Source of the DNA: Serinicoccus sediminis
GTDB taxonomy: Bacteria > Actinomycetota > Actinomycetes > Actinomycetales > Dermatophilaceae
DNA length: 64,000 nucleotides
Assembly: GCF_004153545.1 (NCBI RefSeq)
Contig: NZ_SDVA01000010.1
Coordinates: forward strand, 79,685 to 143,684
Reading direction: 5' to 3'
Positions 33,885 to 44,244 of the stretch are shown here, in pieces. The notes beneath the pieces are model-generated. The model was not told the DNA's origin. It saw only the letters and a list, made by a program, of their open reading frames with translations, and made no database searches. Both the position numbers and the translations under genes were made by a program. Every line of letters starts with the position of its first letter. Within the stretch, counting starts at the first letter, position 1.

Positions 33885-35434
33885 GGCAGCCTCCACTCGC
33901 GTCCGTCACGCCGCATGAGCTCGTCGGCGTCGGCAGGCCCCCACGTGCCCGCGGGGTAGTCCTGGGGTGGGGAGGCCTGCTGGTGCCAGTGGTCGATGAC
34001 CGGGTCGAGGATGCGCCAGGACTGCTCGACCTCCGCGTGCCGGGGGAACAGCGGTGGTTCGCCCAGCAGCACGTCGAGGATGAGCCGCTCGTAGGCCTCC
34101 GGGCTGGACTCGGTGAAGGAGGATCCGTAGCCGAAGTCCATCGACACGTCCCGCACCTCCATCTGGCTGCCCGGCACCTTGGAGCCGAAGCGCATGGTCA
34201 TGCCCTCGTCCGGCTGCACCCGGATGACGATGGCGTTGGCACCGAGCTCCTCGGTCGCGGTCGAGCTGAACGGCAGGTGCGGGGCCTTGCGGAAGACCAC
34301 GGCGATCTCGGTCACCCGCTTGCCCAGCCGCTTGCCCGTGCGCAGGTAGAACGGCACGCCCGCCCACCGGCGGGTGCGCACGTCCACCTTGAGCGCGGCG
34401 TAGGTCTCGGTGTGGTGGTCCTCCTCGACCCCGTCCTCGTCGAGGTACCCGCGCACCTTGTCGGTGCCCTGCCAGCCGGCGGCGTACCGGCCGCGGGCCG
34501 AGGCCGCGTCCAGGTCCTCCGGCAGCCGTACCGCGGCCAGGACCTTCTCCTTCTCGGCCCGCACGGCGTCCGCCGTGAACGCGACCGGCTCCTCCATGGC
34601 GGTCAGGGCGAGGAGCTGGAGCAGGTGGTTCTGGATCACGTCGCGCGCCGCACCGACCTCGTCGTAGTACCCCGCCCGACCGCCGATGCCGATGTCCTCG
34701 GCCATGGTGATCTGCACGTGGTCCACGTAGTTGGCGTTCCAGACCGGCTCGAAGAGCTGGTTGGCGAAGCGCAGCGCCAGGATGTTCTGGACGGTCTCCT
34801 TGCCGAGGTAGTGATCGATCCGGAAGACCGAGTCGGGCGGGAAGACCCCCTCGACGATCTCGTTGAGCTCCTGGGCGCTCTCCAGGTCGTGGCCGAAGGG
34901 CTTCTCGATGACCACCCGGCGCCACGTCCCCGGTCGGGGGTCGGACAGCCCGGACTCCTGCAGCCGGGTGCACACCGCGGCGAACCAGGACGGCGGGATC
35001 GACAGGTAGAACGCATGGTTGCCGCCGGTGCCCCGCTCCTCGTCCAGCGAGCGGACGGTGCGGGCCAGCAGCTCGAAGGCGTCCGGGTCGTCGAACGCGC
35101 CGGGGACGAAACGGAAGCCCTCGGCGAGCGAGCGCCATACCTCCTCCCGGAACTCGGTGCGGGCGTGCTGTCGCACCGAGTCGTGCACCACCTTGGCGAA
35201 GTCCTGGTCCGCCCAGTCCCGGCGCGCGAAACCCACCAGCGAGAAGCCCGGCGGCAGCAGGCCACGGTTGGCCAGGTCGTAGATGGCCGGCATGAGCTTC
35301 TTGCGGGCCAGGTCACCGGTGACGCCGAACATCACCATGCTGCACGGCCCGGCGATCCGGGGCAGACGCTTGTCGTCGGGGTCGCGCAGCGGGTTGGCGT
35401 CAGCGGTGACGGGGGCGGGTCCGGAGCCGCTCAC
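33881..35434 (-). CDS. zwf: Glucose-6-phosphate dehydrogenase
   Basis: It catalyses the first oxidative pentose phosphate step and makes NADPH. The 517-residue protein shows the nucleotide-binding FGVTGDLARKKLMP near residue 35 and the active-site RIDHYLGKE with the catalytic His region. WAGVPFYLRTGKRLGKRVTEI follows. The N-terminus NPLRDPDDKRLPRIAGPCSMVMFG closely matches actinobacterial Zwf2. The GTG at 35434 overlaps the pgi stop (GTGA). It is expressed with tkt, tal, pgi and opcA. Confidence 0.97.
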   Translation of the reverse strand: MSGSGPAPVTADANPLRDPDDKRLPRIAGPCSMVMFGVTGDLARKKLMPAIYDLANRGLLPPGFSLVGFARRDWADQDFAKVVHDSVRQHARTEFREEVWRSLAEGFRFVPGAFDDPDAFELLARTVRSLDEERGTGGNHAFYLSIPPSWFAAVCTRLQESGLSDPRPGTWRRVVIEKPFGHDLESAQELNEIVEGVFPPDSVFRIDHYLGKETVQNILALRFANQLFEPVWNANYVDHVQITMAEDIGIGGRAGYYDEVGAARDVIQNHLLQLLALTAMEEPVAFTADAVRAEKEKVLAAVRLPEDLDAASARGRYAAGWQGTDKVRGYLDEDGVEEDHHTETYAALKVDVRTRRWAGVPFYLRTGKRLGKRVTEIAVVFRKAPHLPFSSTATEELGANAIVIRVQPDEGMTMRFGSKVPGSQMEVRDVSMDFGYGSSFTESSPEAYERLILDVLLGEPPLFPRHAEVEQSWRILDPVIDHWHQQASPPQDYPAGTWGPADADELMRRDGREWRLP

Positions 35435-37062
35435 CGGGTGAGCGCGGCGCGCAGCTGGCTCAGCCCCTGCGCCTGGTCGGTGAGGTGCAGGCGGAGCACG
35501 GGGCGGCCGTGGTCCGCGAGCACGGCGGCGTCACCGGCGGCCTGGGCCGCGATGAACTCCCCGAAGCTGAAGTCCTTGCCCGGGACCGGCAGGTCCGCAG
35601 CGGGCGCGCCGGTGACCTGCAGGTAGACCCCCTGGGCCGGACCACCCTTGTGGTACTGCCCGGTGGAGTGCAGGAAGCGGGGTCCCCAGCCGAAGGTGAC
35701 GGGCCGACCGGTCCGCCGGACGAGGCCCCCCTGCACCTGGGCGAGGTCGGCGTGCTCCACCCGGTCCAGGTAGACCATGAGGGAGAGGTAGCCGCTGCGG
35801 GGGTCGAGCTGGTCCAGCAGCGCGTCGACCGCGCCCTCGAGGGTGCTGACACCCTCCGGCATCCACCCGTCGCCGCCGGCACGGATCTCCACCGCGTCGT
35901 CGACGAGGTCGGGGTCGCCCGCGCCGTCCGCGCCGTCCTCCATGATCTCCCGCGCCGCCTGCTTGGCGCTCTCGACGTCGGGCTGGTCGAAGGGGTTGAT
36001 GCCCAGGAGGCGGCCGGCCACCGCGGTGGCGACCTCCCACAGCAGCAGCTGGGCGCCCAGCGACCCGGAGACCCCGACCACGGAGCCGGCGCCGTCGACG
36101 GCGGGGGGCTCCTCCTGGTCCTGCGGGGACAGGACGACGACCGTGCAGTCGTCGGTGCTGTCCAGGCCGTCGGTGGGGAATCCACCCGCCGGGGTCACGA
36201 CGGGGAGCACGCCGGTGCCCTGCTTGCCGGTCGACTCGGCGATGAGCTGCTCGGCCCAGTCCGCGAGCCCGGCGATGCCCGAGCCCGCATCGGTGAAGAG
36301 CAGCTTGTCCCGCAGCGGCCGGGTCCCGGCCAGCGCGGCTCCGAGCCGCAGGCCGGGGTTGGCCCCGTCGTCCTCGGCCAGCAGGTCGGCCACCTCCTCC
36401 GCCTCGTCGAGCAGGGCGCCGATGTCGGCGCCGGCCAGCCCGGAGGGCACGAGGCCGAAGGCGGTGAGGGCCGAGTAGCGGCCACCGACCTCCGGGTCGG
36501 CGTTCACCACGCGGTAGCCGTCGGCCCGCGCCTGCTCGTCGAGCGGGCTGCCCGGGTCGGTGACGATGACGATCCGCTCGGTCGGGTCGATGCCGGCCTC
36601 GGTGAAGGCGTGCACGAAGGCACGCCGCTGGCTGTCCGTCTCCAGGGTGGACCCGGACTTGGAGGAGACCACCACGGCGCTGGCGGCGAGGTCCTCCTCG
36701 AGGGCCGACCGGACCATGTGGGGGTCCGAGCTGTCCAGGACCACCAGCTCGACGCCGGCGGTGCCCGTGATGACTTCGGGCGCGAGGGACGAGCCGCCCA
36801 TGCCGCACAGCACGACGCGCCGGACACCGCGCTCGCGCAGCTGCTCGCGCAGTGCCTCGACCTCCCCCACGAGCGGACGCGAGCTGCGGTGCAGCCCGAC
36901 CCAGGACAGCCTGATGGCCGCCTCGGACTCGGCCTCGGGTCCCCAGAGCGTGGCGTCGCGGGCGAAGAGCCGTGAGGCCACGGCCTCCTCGACGAGACCG
37001 GGCAGGTGGCGCTCGACCGCCTCCGCGGCGGCGCCCAGGGCCTGGACCGCGAGGGCGCTCAC
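35431..37062 (-). CDS. pgi: Glucose-6-phosphate isomerase
   Basis: It interconverts glucose-6-phosphate and fructose-6-phosphate, linking glycolysis to the pentose phosphate shunt. The 543-residue protein has the SIS-fold segment [16 protein letters not shown], the phosphate loop [15 protein letters not shown] and [20 protein letters not shown]. The C-terminal lysine/histidine region [13 protein letters not shown] is also intact. It is of the shorter, divergent bacterial type rather than the E. coli long form. The GTG at 37062 overlaps the tal stop and fixes the start. Its place between tal and zwf differs from M. tuberculosis, where pgi lies elsewhere. Confidence 0.94.
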   Translation of the reverse strand: MSALAVQALGAAAEAVERHLPGLVEEAVASRLFARDATLWGPEAESEAAIRLSWVGLHRSSRPLVGEVEALREQLRERGVRRVVLCGMGGSSLAPEVITGTAGVELVVLDSSDPHMVRSALEEDLAASAVVVSSKSGSTLETDSQRRAFVHAFTEAGIDPTERIVIVTDPGSPLDEQARADGYRVVNADPEVGGRYSALTAFGLVPSGLAGADIGALLDEAEEVADLLAEDDGANPGLRLGAALAGTRPLRDKLLFTDAGSGIAGLADWAEQLIAESTGKQGTGVLPVVTPAGGFPTDGLDSTDDCTVVVLSPQDQEEPPAVDGAGSVVGVSGSLGAQLLLWEVATAVAGRLLGINPFDQPDVESAKQAAREIMEDGADGAGDPDLVDDAVEIRAGGDGWMPEGVSTLEGAVDALLDQLDPRSGYLSLMVYLDRVEHADLAQVQGGLVRRTGRPVTFGWGPRFLHSTGQYHKGGPAQGVYLQVTGAPAADLPVPGKDFSFGEFIAAQAAGDAAVLADHGRPVLRLHLTDQAQGLSQLRAALTR

Positions 37063-38204
37063 CGGGAGCCCTCCTGCCCGCTCCCACCCTGGCCGGCCTT
37101 GTCCAGCTCGTCCTGCACGGTGCCGAGCAGCTCGGACCAGGACTTCTCGAACTTGTCCACGCCCTCGACCTCGAGCTGCTCGACGACGTCGGTGTAGGAC
37201 ACGCCCACCCGCTCCAGGTCGTCGAGCACCTGCTGCGCCTCGGCGTAGGCGCCGGTCACCGTGTCGCCCTGGAGCTCGGCGTGGTCGACGGTGGCCTCGA
37301 GGGTCTTGGCCGGCATGGTGTTGACGGTGTGCGGAGCCACGAGCCCGGTGACGTACATCGTGTCCTCGTAGTCCGGGTTCTTCACCCCGGTGGAGGCCCA
37401 CAGCGGCCGCTGCAGGTGGGCGCCGTCGTCGGCGAGATTCTGCCAGCGCGGGGTGCCGAAGACCTCCTCGAAGGCCTGGTAGGCCAGCCGGGCGTTCGCC
37501 AGACCGGCGCGGCCGCGCAGCGCGAGCGCCTCGTCGGTGCCGATCTCCTCCAGGCGGGAGTCGATCTCGCCGTCCACGCGCGAGACGAAGAAGCTCGCCA
37601 CGGAGTGGATGGAGGACAGGTCACGTCCCTGCTCGCGGGCCTGCTCGAGACCGGTGAGGTAGGCGTTCATGACCCCGCGGTAGCGGTCGAGGGAGAAGAT
37701 GAGGGTCACGTTGACGCTGATGCCGCTGGCCAGCGTCTGGGTGATCGCCGGCAGGCCCTCGACGGTGGCCGGGATCTTGATGAACAGGTTGGGGCGGTCC
37801 ACGGTGGACCACAGCTGCTGCGCGATCTGCACGGTGCGCTCGTCGTCCTTGGCGGCGCCCGGGTCCACCTCGATGGACACCCGGCCGTCGACACCGCCGG
37901 TCCTCTCGTAGACCGGCAGCATGACGTCGCAGGCGTTGCGGACGTCCTCGGTGGTGAGCGCGAACACCGTGCTGTCGACGTCGGCGCCGTCGGAGGCCAG
38001 GTCGCGGACCTGGTCGGAGTAGGCCTCACCCTCGGCCAGCGCGGCCGCGAAGATGGTGGGGTTGGTGGTGATCCCGAGGACACCGCGGTCGACGTAGGAC
38101 TGCAGCTCCCCGGAGGAGATCATCGGACGGTTCAGGTCGTCCAGCCAGACGGAGACCCCGGCGTCGGCCAGGTCGTGGAGGGTGGTGCGGGCGTGGTCGG
38201 TCAT
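37059..38204 (-). CDS. tal: Transaldolase
   Basis: It transfers a dihydroxyacetone unit between sugar phosphates in the non-oxidative pentose phosphate pathway. The 381-residue protein is the long actinobacterial/cyanobacterial type. It has [13 protein letters not shown] at the N-terminus, [13 protein letters not shown], the Schiff-base lysine in LFIKIPAT and [29 protein letters not shown] follows. It starts 41 bases after tkt on the same strand, with an AGGAGTG ribosome site, and couples to pgi. Confidence 0.96.
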   Translation of the reverse strand: MTDHARTTLHDLADAGVSVWLDDLNRPMISSGELQSYVDRGVLGITTNPTIFAAALAEGEAYSDQVRDLASDGADVDSTVFALTTEDVRNACDVMLPVYERTGGVDGRVSIEVDPGAAKDDERTVQIAQQLWSTVDRPNLFIKIPATVEGLPAITQTLASGISVNVTLIFSLDRYRGVMNAYLTGLEQAREQGRDLSSIHSVASFFVSRVDGEIDSRLEEIGTDEALALRGRAGLANARLAYQAFEEVFGTPRWQNLADDGAHLQRPLWASTGVKNPDYEDTMYVTGLVAPHTVNTMPAKTLEATVDHAELQGDTVTGAYAEAQQVLDDLERVGVSYTDVVEQLEVEGVDKFEKSWSELLGTVQDELDKAGQGGSGQEGSR

Positions 38205-38245
38205 GACACTCCTCAGATGGTGGTGGGCAGGGTGGTCGCTGCGGG

Positions 38246-40447
38246 TCAGGCGCCGACGGTCTCGGAGCCGCCGTCGTCGGGCACCTCGGCACCACCGGGG
38301 ACGGGTGCGCCGGAGGCGTCCTCGATCGAGTCGCGGGCCGCAGCGGCGACCGCCTCGGCGGTGATGCCGAACTCGCGGTAGAGGGTCTGGTAGTCGGCGG
38401 AGGCACCGTAGTGCTCGAGGCTGATGAGCCGACCGGCGTCACCGACGACCTCCCGCCAGCCCTGACCGACCGCCGCCTCGACGCTGACGCGGGCCCGCAC
38501 GGTGGGCGGCAGCACCGACTCACGGTAGGCGCGGTCCTGGGTGCTGAACCACTCACGGCAGGGCATCGAGACGACCCGGGCGTGGATGCCCTCGGCCTCG
38601 AGCTGATCGCGCGCCTCGACGGCGAGCTGCACCTCGGACCCGGTCCCGACGAGGATGACGTCGGGGGTCCCGCCCTCGGCCTCGAGCAGCACGTAGGCAC
38701 CACGGGCGGTGCCCGCGGCGGGACCCATCCGGTCCCGGTCGAAGACCGGCAGGTTCTGCCGGCTCAGGACCAGGGCCGCCGGGTGGTCGGTGATCCCCAG
38801 CACGGTGCGCCAGGCCACCGCGGTCTCGTTGGCGTCCGCCGGGCGGATGACGTCCAGGCCCGGGATGGCGCGCAGCGCCGCCAGGTGCTCGATCGGCTGG
38901 TGGGTCGGTCCGTCCTCACCCAGGCCGATGCTGTCGTGGGTCCAGACGTAGACGGGGTTGGCCTGCTGGATGGCGGCCAGGCGCAGCGACGGGCGCATGT
39001 AGTCGGAGAAGGTGAGGAAGGTGCCGCCGTAGGGCCGGGTCAGGCCCTCGAGGCAGATGCCGTTGAGGATCATCCCCATGGCGTTCTCGCGGATGCCGAA
39101 GTGCAGCGTGCGGCCGTACTCGTCGCCGGGGAACATCTCGGTGGACTTGCCGCTCGGCACGAACGAGGGAACGTTCGACATGGTCGTGTTGTTGGAGCCG
39201 GCCAGGTCGGCGGAGCCGCCCCACAGCTCGGGCATCACGTCGGCGAGAGCGTTGAGGACCTCCCCGGACGCCTTCCTCGTGGCCATCCCCTTCTCGTCGG
39301 CGGGGAAGGTCGGGATGGCTGCGTCCAGGCCCTCGGGCAGCTCGTGGCTCTGGAGCCGGTCGAGCAGCTGCGCCCGCTCCGGGTTGGCCTCGCGCCAGGC
39401 CTGGAAGCGCGTCTCCCAGGCCGCGTGCGCCTCGGCGCCCCGCTCACCCACCCGGCGCGCGTGGCTCAGGACCTCGTCCTCGACGGCGAAGGTGCGGCGG
39501 GCGTCGAAACCGAGCAGCTGCTTGGTCGCCGAGACCTCCTCGGCGCCGAGGGCGGAGCCGTGCGCGGCACCGGTGTCCCGGGCCTCGGGGGCCGGCCAGG
39601 CGATGATGGTGCGCAGCAGGACCAGCGTCGGGCGGTCGGTCCGGGCGCGGGCCGCCTGGAGCGCGGCGTACAGCTCGTCGATGTTCTCGGTGTAGGGGGC
39701 CTGGTCGCGCCAGTCCACGACCTCGGTCGCCCACCCGTACGCCTCGTAGCGACGCGCGACGTCCTCGCTGAACGAGATGTCGGTGTCGTCCTCGATGGAG
39801 ATGAAGTTCTGGTCGTAGATGACGGTGAGGTTGGACAGCTCCTGGTGGCCGGCCAGCGAGCTCGCCTCGGACGTGACGCCCTCCATGATGTCGCCGTCGG
39901 ACGCGATGACCCAGATCTGGTGGTCGAAGGGGGACTCGCCGGGAGCGGCGTCCGGGTCGAGCATCCCCCGCTGGCGGCGCTGCGCCATGGCCAGCCCGAC
40001 GGCGGAGGCCATCCCGGAGCCCAGGGGGCCGGTGGTCATCTCGACGCCGGTCGTGTGGTGCACCTCGGGGTGCCCCGGGGTGGCCGAGCCCCACGTGCGC
40101 AGCTGCTGCAGGTCCTCCAGCTGCATGCCGTAGCCGGACAGGTACAGCTGGATGTACTGGGTCAGGGCGGCGTGGCCGGCCGACAGCACGAACCGGTCGC
40201 GGCCGAGCCAGTGGGGGTCGGCGGGGTCGTGCACCATGACGTTCTGGTAGAGCAGGTAGGCGAGCGGGGCCAGGCTCATGGCGGTGCCCGGGTGCCCGCT
40301 GCCGCACTTCTCGACGGCGTCGGCGGCCAGGACGCGGGCGGTGTCGACCGCCCGGACGTCGGCGTCGGTCCAGCCGACCTGCGAGCAGACGGGCCGCGCC
40401 AGCGCGCTGTCGCGGCCGGCGGTGTAGGTCTCGGTGGAGGTGGTCAC
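38246..40447 (-). CDS. tkt: Transketolase
   Basis: This thiamine-diphosphate enzyme transfers two-carbon units between ketoses and aldoses. The 733-residue protein has the N-terminal [15 protein letters not shown], the cofactor-binding region [20 protein letters not shown] and the catalytic-pocket [34 protein letters not shown] follows. The GTG at 40447 is chosen because AGGAG lies about 8 bases upstream and the product starts [11 protein letters not shown]. It heads the five-gene tkt-tal-pgi-zwf-opcA operon, divergent from ctaB. Confidence 0.96.
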   Translation of the reverse strand: MTTSTETYTAGRDSALARPVCSQVGWTDADVRAVDTARVLAADAVEKCGSGHPGTAMSLAPLAYLLYQNVMVHDPADPHWLGRDRFVLSAGHAALTQYIQLYLSGYGMQLEDLQQLRTWGSATPGHPEVHHTTGVEMTTGPLGSGMASAVGLAMAQRRQRGMLDPDAAPGESPFDHQIWVIASDGDIMEGVTSEASSLAGHQELSNLTVIYDQNFISIEDDTDISFSEDVARRYEAYGWATEVVDWRDQAPYTENIDELYAALQAARARTDRPTLVLLRTIIAWPAPEARDTGAAHGSALGAEEVSATKQLLGFDARRTFAVEDEVLSHARRVGERGAEAHAAWETRFQAWREANPERAQLLDRLQSHELPEGLDAAIPTFPADEKGMATRKASGEVLNALADVMPELWGGSADLAGSNNTTMSNVPSFVPSGKSTEMFPGDEYGRTLHFGIRENAMGMILNGICLEGLTRPYGGTFLTFSDYMRPSLRLAAIQQANPVYVWTHDSIGLGEDGPTHQPIEHLAALRAIPGLDVIRPADANETAVAWRTVLGITDHPAALVLSRQNLPVFDRDRMGPAAGTARGAYVLLEAEGGTPDVILVGTGSEVQLAVEARDQLEAEGIHARVVSMPCREWFSTQDRAYRESVLPPTVRARVSVEAAVGQGWREVVGDAGRLISLEHYGASADYQTLYREFGITAEAVAAAARDSIEDASGAPVPGGAEVPDDGGSETVGA

Positions 40448-40516
40448 TGGTTCATCTCCTGACGGTGCGGGGGCACGTGACGACGCGGCGCCGCGAGGAC
40501 GCCCCGGTACACCACG

Positions 40517-40522
40517 ACCATA
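40517..40522 (-). promoter_or_regulatory. Candidate -10 box for the tkt operon
   Basis: On the minus strand TATGGT (40522-40517) fits TANNNT and predicts a leader of about 60 bases before tkt. The -35 region is unclear. Confidence 0.45.
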
Positions 40523-40595
40523 GTCCCTGGGGGGTCGGGCGCGAGCCGGGCCGCCCCCGTCCCGGTCCGCGGCGCGGGCCACCACCCGGGGCGGC

Positions 40596-40601
40596 TACGA
40601 T
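40596..40601 (+). promoter_or_regulatory. Candidate -10 box for ctaB
   Basis: TACGAT (40596-40601) fits TANNNT and predicts a leader of about 60 bases before the ctaB GTG, which has a GAAGGA ribosome site. The divergent gap 40448-40667 holds this and the tkt promoter. Confidence 0.45.
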
Positions 40602-40667
40602 GGACGGTGCGACGTGAGCCCCTGAGCGCTCCTCGCGCGACCCGCACCACGACCGTCGAAGGATGCC

Positions 40668-41636
40668 GTGACCACGCTCCACCCACGCCCCGCCCGTCCC
40701 GGACGGACGCGGCCCGGGACCGCGGGTCGGGGCGCCCGGCCGTGGCGGCGGGTGGTGGGCGACTACGTCTCGCTGACCAAGCCGCGCATCATCGAGCTCC
40801 TGCTGGTCACCACCTTCCCGGTGATGTTCCTCGCCGAGCGCGGGGTCCCGCCGGTGTGGCTCATCGTGGCCACCCTCGTCGGGGGCACCCTCGCGGCGGC
40901 CTCGGCGAATGTCCTCAACTGCTACCTCGACCGCGACATCGACGCGCAGATGCACCGCACCTCCACCCGGCCGCTGGTCACCGGCGCGATCTCGCCGCGC
41001 TCCGCGCTCGTCTTCGGCGCCGTCCTGGGGGTGGCCTCGGTGCTGTGGCTGGGGCTGGTCGTCAACTGGCTGTCCGCCTGGCTGGCGCTGGGCGCGATCA
41101 CGCTCTACGTCGTCTTCTACACGATCGTCCTCAAGCGGCGCACCAGCCAGAACATCGTCTGGGGCGGGGTCGCGGGGTGCATGCCCGTGCTCATCGGCTG
41201 GTCGGCGGTCACGGACGGGCTGTCCTGGGCCGCGCTGGTGCTGTTCCTCGTCGTCTTCTTCTGGACGCCGCCGCACTACTGGCCGCTGTCGATGCGCTTC
41301 AAGGAGGACTACGCCGCGGCCGGCGTGCCGATGCTCCCGGTGGTCGCCGAGGACATCGCCGTGGGCCGCCAGGTCGTGGCGTACGCCTGGGTCACCGTCC
41401 TCACCTCGCTCGTGCTCGTCCCGGTCGCCCCGATGGGATGGGTCTACACCGTCGTCGCGGTGGTCGCCGGCGCGGTCTTCGTCGTGGAGTCGCACCGGCT
41501 GCTGGGCCGGGCCCGGGCCGGGGTGACCGGCCCCCCGCTCGGGGCGATGCGGCTGTTCCACTTCTCCATCAGCTACCTCACCCTCCTCTTCCTGGCCGTG
41601 GCGGTCGACCCGCTGCTGCACCTGCCGCTGACATGA
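40668..41636 (+). CDS. ctaB: Protoheme IX farnesyltransferase (heme O synthase)
   Basis: It attaches a farnesyl group to heme b, making heme O for cytochrome oxidase. The 322-residue UbiA-superfamily membrane protein has about nine spans. The Asp-rich substrate motif is [18 protein letters not shown], with [19 protein letters not shown] before it, and the second loop reads [20 protein letters not shown]. The GTG at 40668 follows GAAGGA. The stop overlaps ctaA (ATGA), which joins the two steps of heme A synthesis. Confidence 0.95.
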   Translation: MTTLHPRPARPGRTRPGTAGRGARPWRRVVGDYVSLTKPRIIELLLVTTFPVMFLAERGVPPVWLIVATLVGGTLAAASANVLNCYLDRDIDAQMHRTSTRPLVTGAISPRSALVFGAVLGVASVLWLGLVVNWLSAWLALGAITLYVVFYTIVLKRRTSQNIVWGGVAGCMPVLIGWSAVTDGLSWAALVLFLVVFFWTPPHYWPLSMRFKEDYAAAGVPMLPVVAEDIAVGRQVVAYAWVTVLTSLVLVPVAPMGWVYTVVAVVAGAVFVVESHRLLGRARAGVTGPPLGAMRLFHFSISYLTLLFLAVAVDPLLHLPLT

Positions 41637-42667
41637 CCACCTCGCCCCCCCGTCCTCGTCCCTCGGCGGCCGCGCCCAGGGCATACCTGGTGGACCGGCT
41701 GCTGCCGCGCACCCCGGGACGGTGGCTGCGGACGACGGCCTGGGCCTCGCTGATCGCCAACTCGCTCCTCGTCCTCACCGGGGGGCTGGTGCGGTTGACC
41801 GGCAGCGGGCTGGGCTGCCCGACCTGGCCGCGCTGCACGGACGCCTCGTGGACCAACACCCCGGAGATGGGGGTGCACGGCGTCATCGAGTTCGGCAACC
41901 GGGTCCTCACCTTCCTGCTCGCGGCGATCGCGATCCTCACCTTCCTCGCCGTGTGGCGGCTGCGTCGCCGGCACCGCGACCTGTTCGTCCTCGCGCTGCT
42001 CATGGGACTCGGGATCCCGCTGCAGGCGGTGCTCGGCGGCATCACCGTCCTCACCGGGCTCAACCCGTGGGTGGTCGGCATCCACTTCCTCGTCTCCGGA
42101 GTCCTCATCGCGCTCGGGGCCGTCCTCGTCACCCGGGCACGACGGGTGAGCCTGCCGCGGGTGGCGCACGCCCATCGTCCGGGCCAGGTGCGCACCGACC
42201 GTCGCGTGGTGCGGGCGCTCGCCGCGGTCATCGCCGTCAGCACCGCGCTGACCGTCTACCTCGGCACCCTCGTGACCGGCACCGGCCCGCACTCCGGCGA
42301 CTCCGGCGAGGTGGCACGGCACGCCTTCGACGCCTATCTCGTGACCCGGGCGCACGTCGTGCCGGTCTACGTCCTCGTCCTGGCGACCGGCGCCGCGCTG
42401 CTCGGCGCCTACACCCGGCGCTGGCCGGCCGCCGTACGCCGACGGCTCGTCGCCCTGTCCGTCGTGCTCGTGGCCCAGGCCGCGGTCGGCTACTACCAGT
42501 TCTTCACCGGGCTCCCGGTCGCCGCGGTGGCGCTGCACCTCGTCGGCGCCGCCACCCTCGTCGCGGTGAGCGCCACGACGGTCCACACCCTGTATGCCGT
42601 CAGCGCCCCCGCGCCCCTGGCGCCGCAGGGCGCGGCCGCGGTGCGGGAGCCGGAGCGCCGGCGGTGA
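41633..42667 (+). CDS. ctaA: Heme A synthase, COX15/CtaA family
   Basis: It oxidises the C8 methyl of heme O to a formyl group, giving heme A for aa3 oxidase. The 344-residue protein has about eight spans. The quinol/heme segments are [19 protein letters not shown], which carries the paired cysteines, followed by [13 protein letters not shown] and [19 protein letters not shown]. In the second half [13 protein letters not shown] and [13 protein letters not shown] supply further conserved histidines. It is coupled to ctaB in front and, by GTGA, to an ABC ATPase gene behind. Confidence 0.94.
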   Translation: MTTSPPRPRPSAAAPRAYLVDRLLPRTPGRWLRTTAWASLIANSLLVLTGGLVRLTGSGLGCPTWPRCTDASWTNTPEMGVHGVIEFGNRVLTFLLAAIAILTFLAVWRLRRRHRDLFVLALLMGLGIPLQAVLGGITVLTGLNPWVVGIHFLVSGVLIALGAVLVTRARRVSLPRVAHAHRPGQVRTDRRVVRALAAVIAVSTALTVYLGTLVTGTGPHSGDSGEVARHAFDAYLVTRAHVVPVYVLVLATGAALLGAYTRRWPAAVRRRLVALSVVLVAQAAVGYYQFFTGLPVAAVALHLVGAATLVAVSATTVHTLYAVSAPAPLAPQGAAAVREPERRR

Positions 42668-43401
42668 GCCAGGGCGCCTCCCGCCCCTGCGCCGTCGAGC
42701 TGCACGACCTGACCCGCAGCTTCGGCGGGACCACGGCGCTGCGGGGCCTGACGCTGGACGCCCGCGGCGGCGAGGTGACCTGCGTGCTCGGACCGAACGG
42801 TGCGGGCAAGACCACCGCGGTGGAGATCGCGGTCGGCCTGCAGCGGCCGGACGGCGGGCAGGCGAGGGTGCTCGGGCGCGACCCCTGGGGTGCCGGTGCC
42901 GCCCACCGGGACCGGGTCGGGGTCATGCTGCAGGACGGCGGGCTGCCGCAGGCGGTGACCCCCCAGGCCCTGCTGCCGCACCTGGCCCGGTTGTACTCCC
43001 GGCCGCTCGACGTGCCGGAGCTGGCCGGACGGCTGGGCATCCCCGCGTTCGGGCGCACGCCGGTCCGCCGCCTCTCGGGAGGACAACGGCAACGGGTGGC
43101 GCTGGCCGCGGCCCTGGTGGGGGACCCGGACGTGGCCTTCCTCGACGAGCCGACCGCCGGTCTGGACCCGCACGCCCGGCGCGAGGTGCACACGCTCCTG
43201 CGCGAGGTGGCCGGGCACGGCACCGCGACGGTGGTGACGACCCACTCCTTCGAGGAGGCCCAGCGGCTCGCCGACCGGGTGGCGGTGGTGGTCGACGGCC
43301 GGGTGGCGGCCCTGGGCAGCGTCGAGGACGTCTGCCTCGGCGCCGGCGCCACCGGCCTCGAGGAGGCGTACTTCGCGCTGACCGACGGGGCGGCCCGGTG
43401 A
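42664..43401 (+). CDS. ABC transporter ATP-binding protein, ABC-2 exporter type
   Basis: This is the 245-residue cytoplasmic ATPase of a two-gene exporter. It has Walker A LGPNGAGKTT, Q-loop VMLQDGGLPQAVTP, signature RLSGGQRQRVALAAAL, Walker B VAFLDEPTAGLDP and the H-loop VTTHSFEEAQ. The start (GTG 42664) overlaps ctaA and the stop overlaps the permease gene, both in GTGA. A homologous pair sits between ctaA and the suf operon in M. tuberculosis (Rv1456c-Rv1458c as I recall), so the linkage is old. The substrate is unknown. Confidence 0.92.
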   Translation: MSQGASRPCAVELHDLTRSFGGTTALRGLTLDARGGEVTCVLGPNGAGKTTAVEIAVGLQRPDGGQARVLGRDPWGAGAAHRDRVGVMLQDGGLPQAVTPQALLPHLARLYSRPLDVPELAGRLGIPAFGRTPVRRLSGGQRQRVALAAALVGDPDVAFLDEPTAGLDPHARREVHTLLREVAGHGTATVVTTHSFEEAQRLADRVAVVVDGRVAALGSVEDVCLGAGATGLEEAYFALTDGAAR

Positions 43402-44174
43402 GCGCCGCCCCCACGACGACCCGGGTCGAGGCCCCCGCGGCCCGGCGGGTGCTGGCCCAGGCACGGTTCGAGGCGCTCGGCCTCCTGCGCCACGGGGAGC
43501 AGCTGCTCGTCTCGGTCGTGCTGCCCGTCCTCGCGCTGGTCGGGCTCAGCCTCGTGGCCTTCCCGGAGCTGGCCGTCGGGCGGTGGTCGGGCGCCGCCCG
43601 CATCGACGTCCTCACGCCCGGGGTCCTCGCGCTCACCGTCCTGTCCACCGCCTTCACCGGCCAGGCCATCCTGCTCGGGTTCGAGCGGCGCTGGGGCGTG
43701 CTGCGGCTGCTCGGCACGACGCCGCTCGGCCGCGGCGGGCTGCTCCTCGCGAAGACGACCGCCGTGCTCGCGGTCCTGACCCTGCAGCTGCTGCTCGTCG
43801 GGGCGGTGGCCCTGGTGCTCGGCTGGCGGCCGGCCCTCGCCGGGGTGCTGCCCGCCGTCCTCGCCGTCGGCCTGGGCGCGCTGGCCCTGGTGGCACTCGC
43901 GGCCTGCGTCGGCGGGGCCCTGCGGGCCGAGGCGGTCCTCGCGCTGGCCAACCTCGTATGGGTGCTGCTCGCCGGGTTCGGCGGCACCCTGCTGCCGGCG
44001 GCCGCGCTGCCCGCCGGCCCGCTGCTCTCGCTGCTCCCCACGGCGGCGCTCGGGGACGCCCTGCGCGACGCCTTCGTCCTCGGCTCCTGGAACTGGCCGG
44101 CGCTCGGTGTGCTGCTGCTCTGGGGGCTGCTGGCGGGGCTGCTGGCCCGTCGGCTGCTGCGCTGGTCGGACTAG
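43398..44174 (+). CDS. ABC-2 type transporter permease
   Basis: This is the 258-residue membrane partner of the preceding ATPase. It shows six hydrophobic spans: the first at about residues 37-56, then a TAFTGQAILLGFERRWGVLRLL coupling-helix-like segment (residues split by charged turns), and leucine/alanine-rich helices to the end. It closes the ctaB-ctaA-ABC transcription unit, 70 bases before sufR. No substrate-binding residues are recognisable. Confidence 0.88.
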   Translation: MSAAPTTTRVEAPAARRVLAQARFEALGLLRHGEQLLVSVVLPVLALVGLSLVAFPELAVGRWSGAARIDVLTPGVLALTVLSTAFTGQAILLGFERRWGVLRLLGTTPLGRGGLLLAKTTAVLAVLTLQLLLVGAVALVLGWRPALAGVLPAVLAVGLGALALVALAACVGGALRAEAVLALANLVWVLLAGFGGTLLPAAALPAGPLLSLLPTAALGDALRDAFVLGSWNWPALGVLLLWGLLAGLLARRLLRWSD

Positions 44175-44208
44175 GTCGCGCCGGTCCGCGCGGTGAGGGT
44201 GCCCTACC

Positions 44209-44243
44209 TTGGCACCCGGCGCGCGAATACGTCACACTGACGT
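44209..44243 (+). promoter_or_regulatory. sufR promoter with overlapping palindromic operator
   Basis: ACGTCA-CAC-TGACGT (44229-44243) is a perfect inverted repeat ending just before the GTG at 44245. A possible promoter is TTGGCA (44209-44214), 18 bases, then CACACT (44233-44238), which would give a leaderless start. TACCTT (44205-44210) is an alternative -10. The repeat is well placed for autorepression by SufR. Confidence 0.55.
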
Positions 44244-44244
44244 G

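Noticed and set aside
40430..40460. A three-codon ATG frame overlapping the tkt GTG start as a regulatory upstream peptide
   Set aside because: It encodes only Met-Asn-Gln and has no support beyond chance overlap with the ribosome site region.
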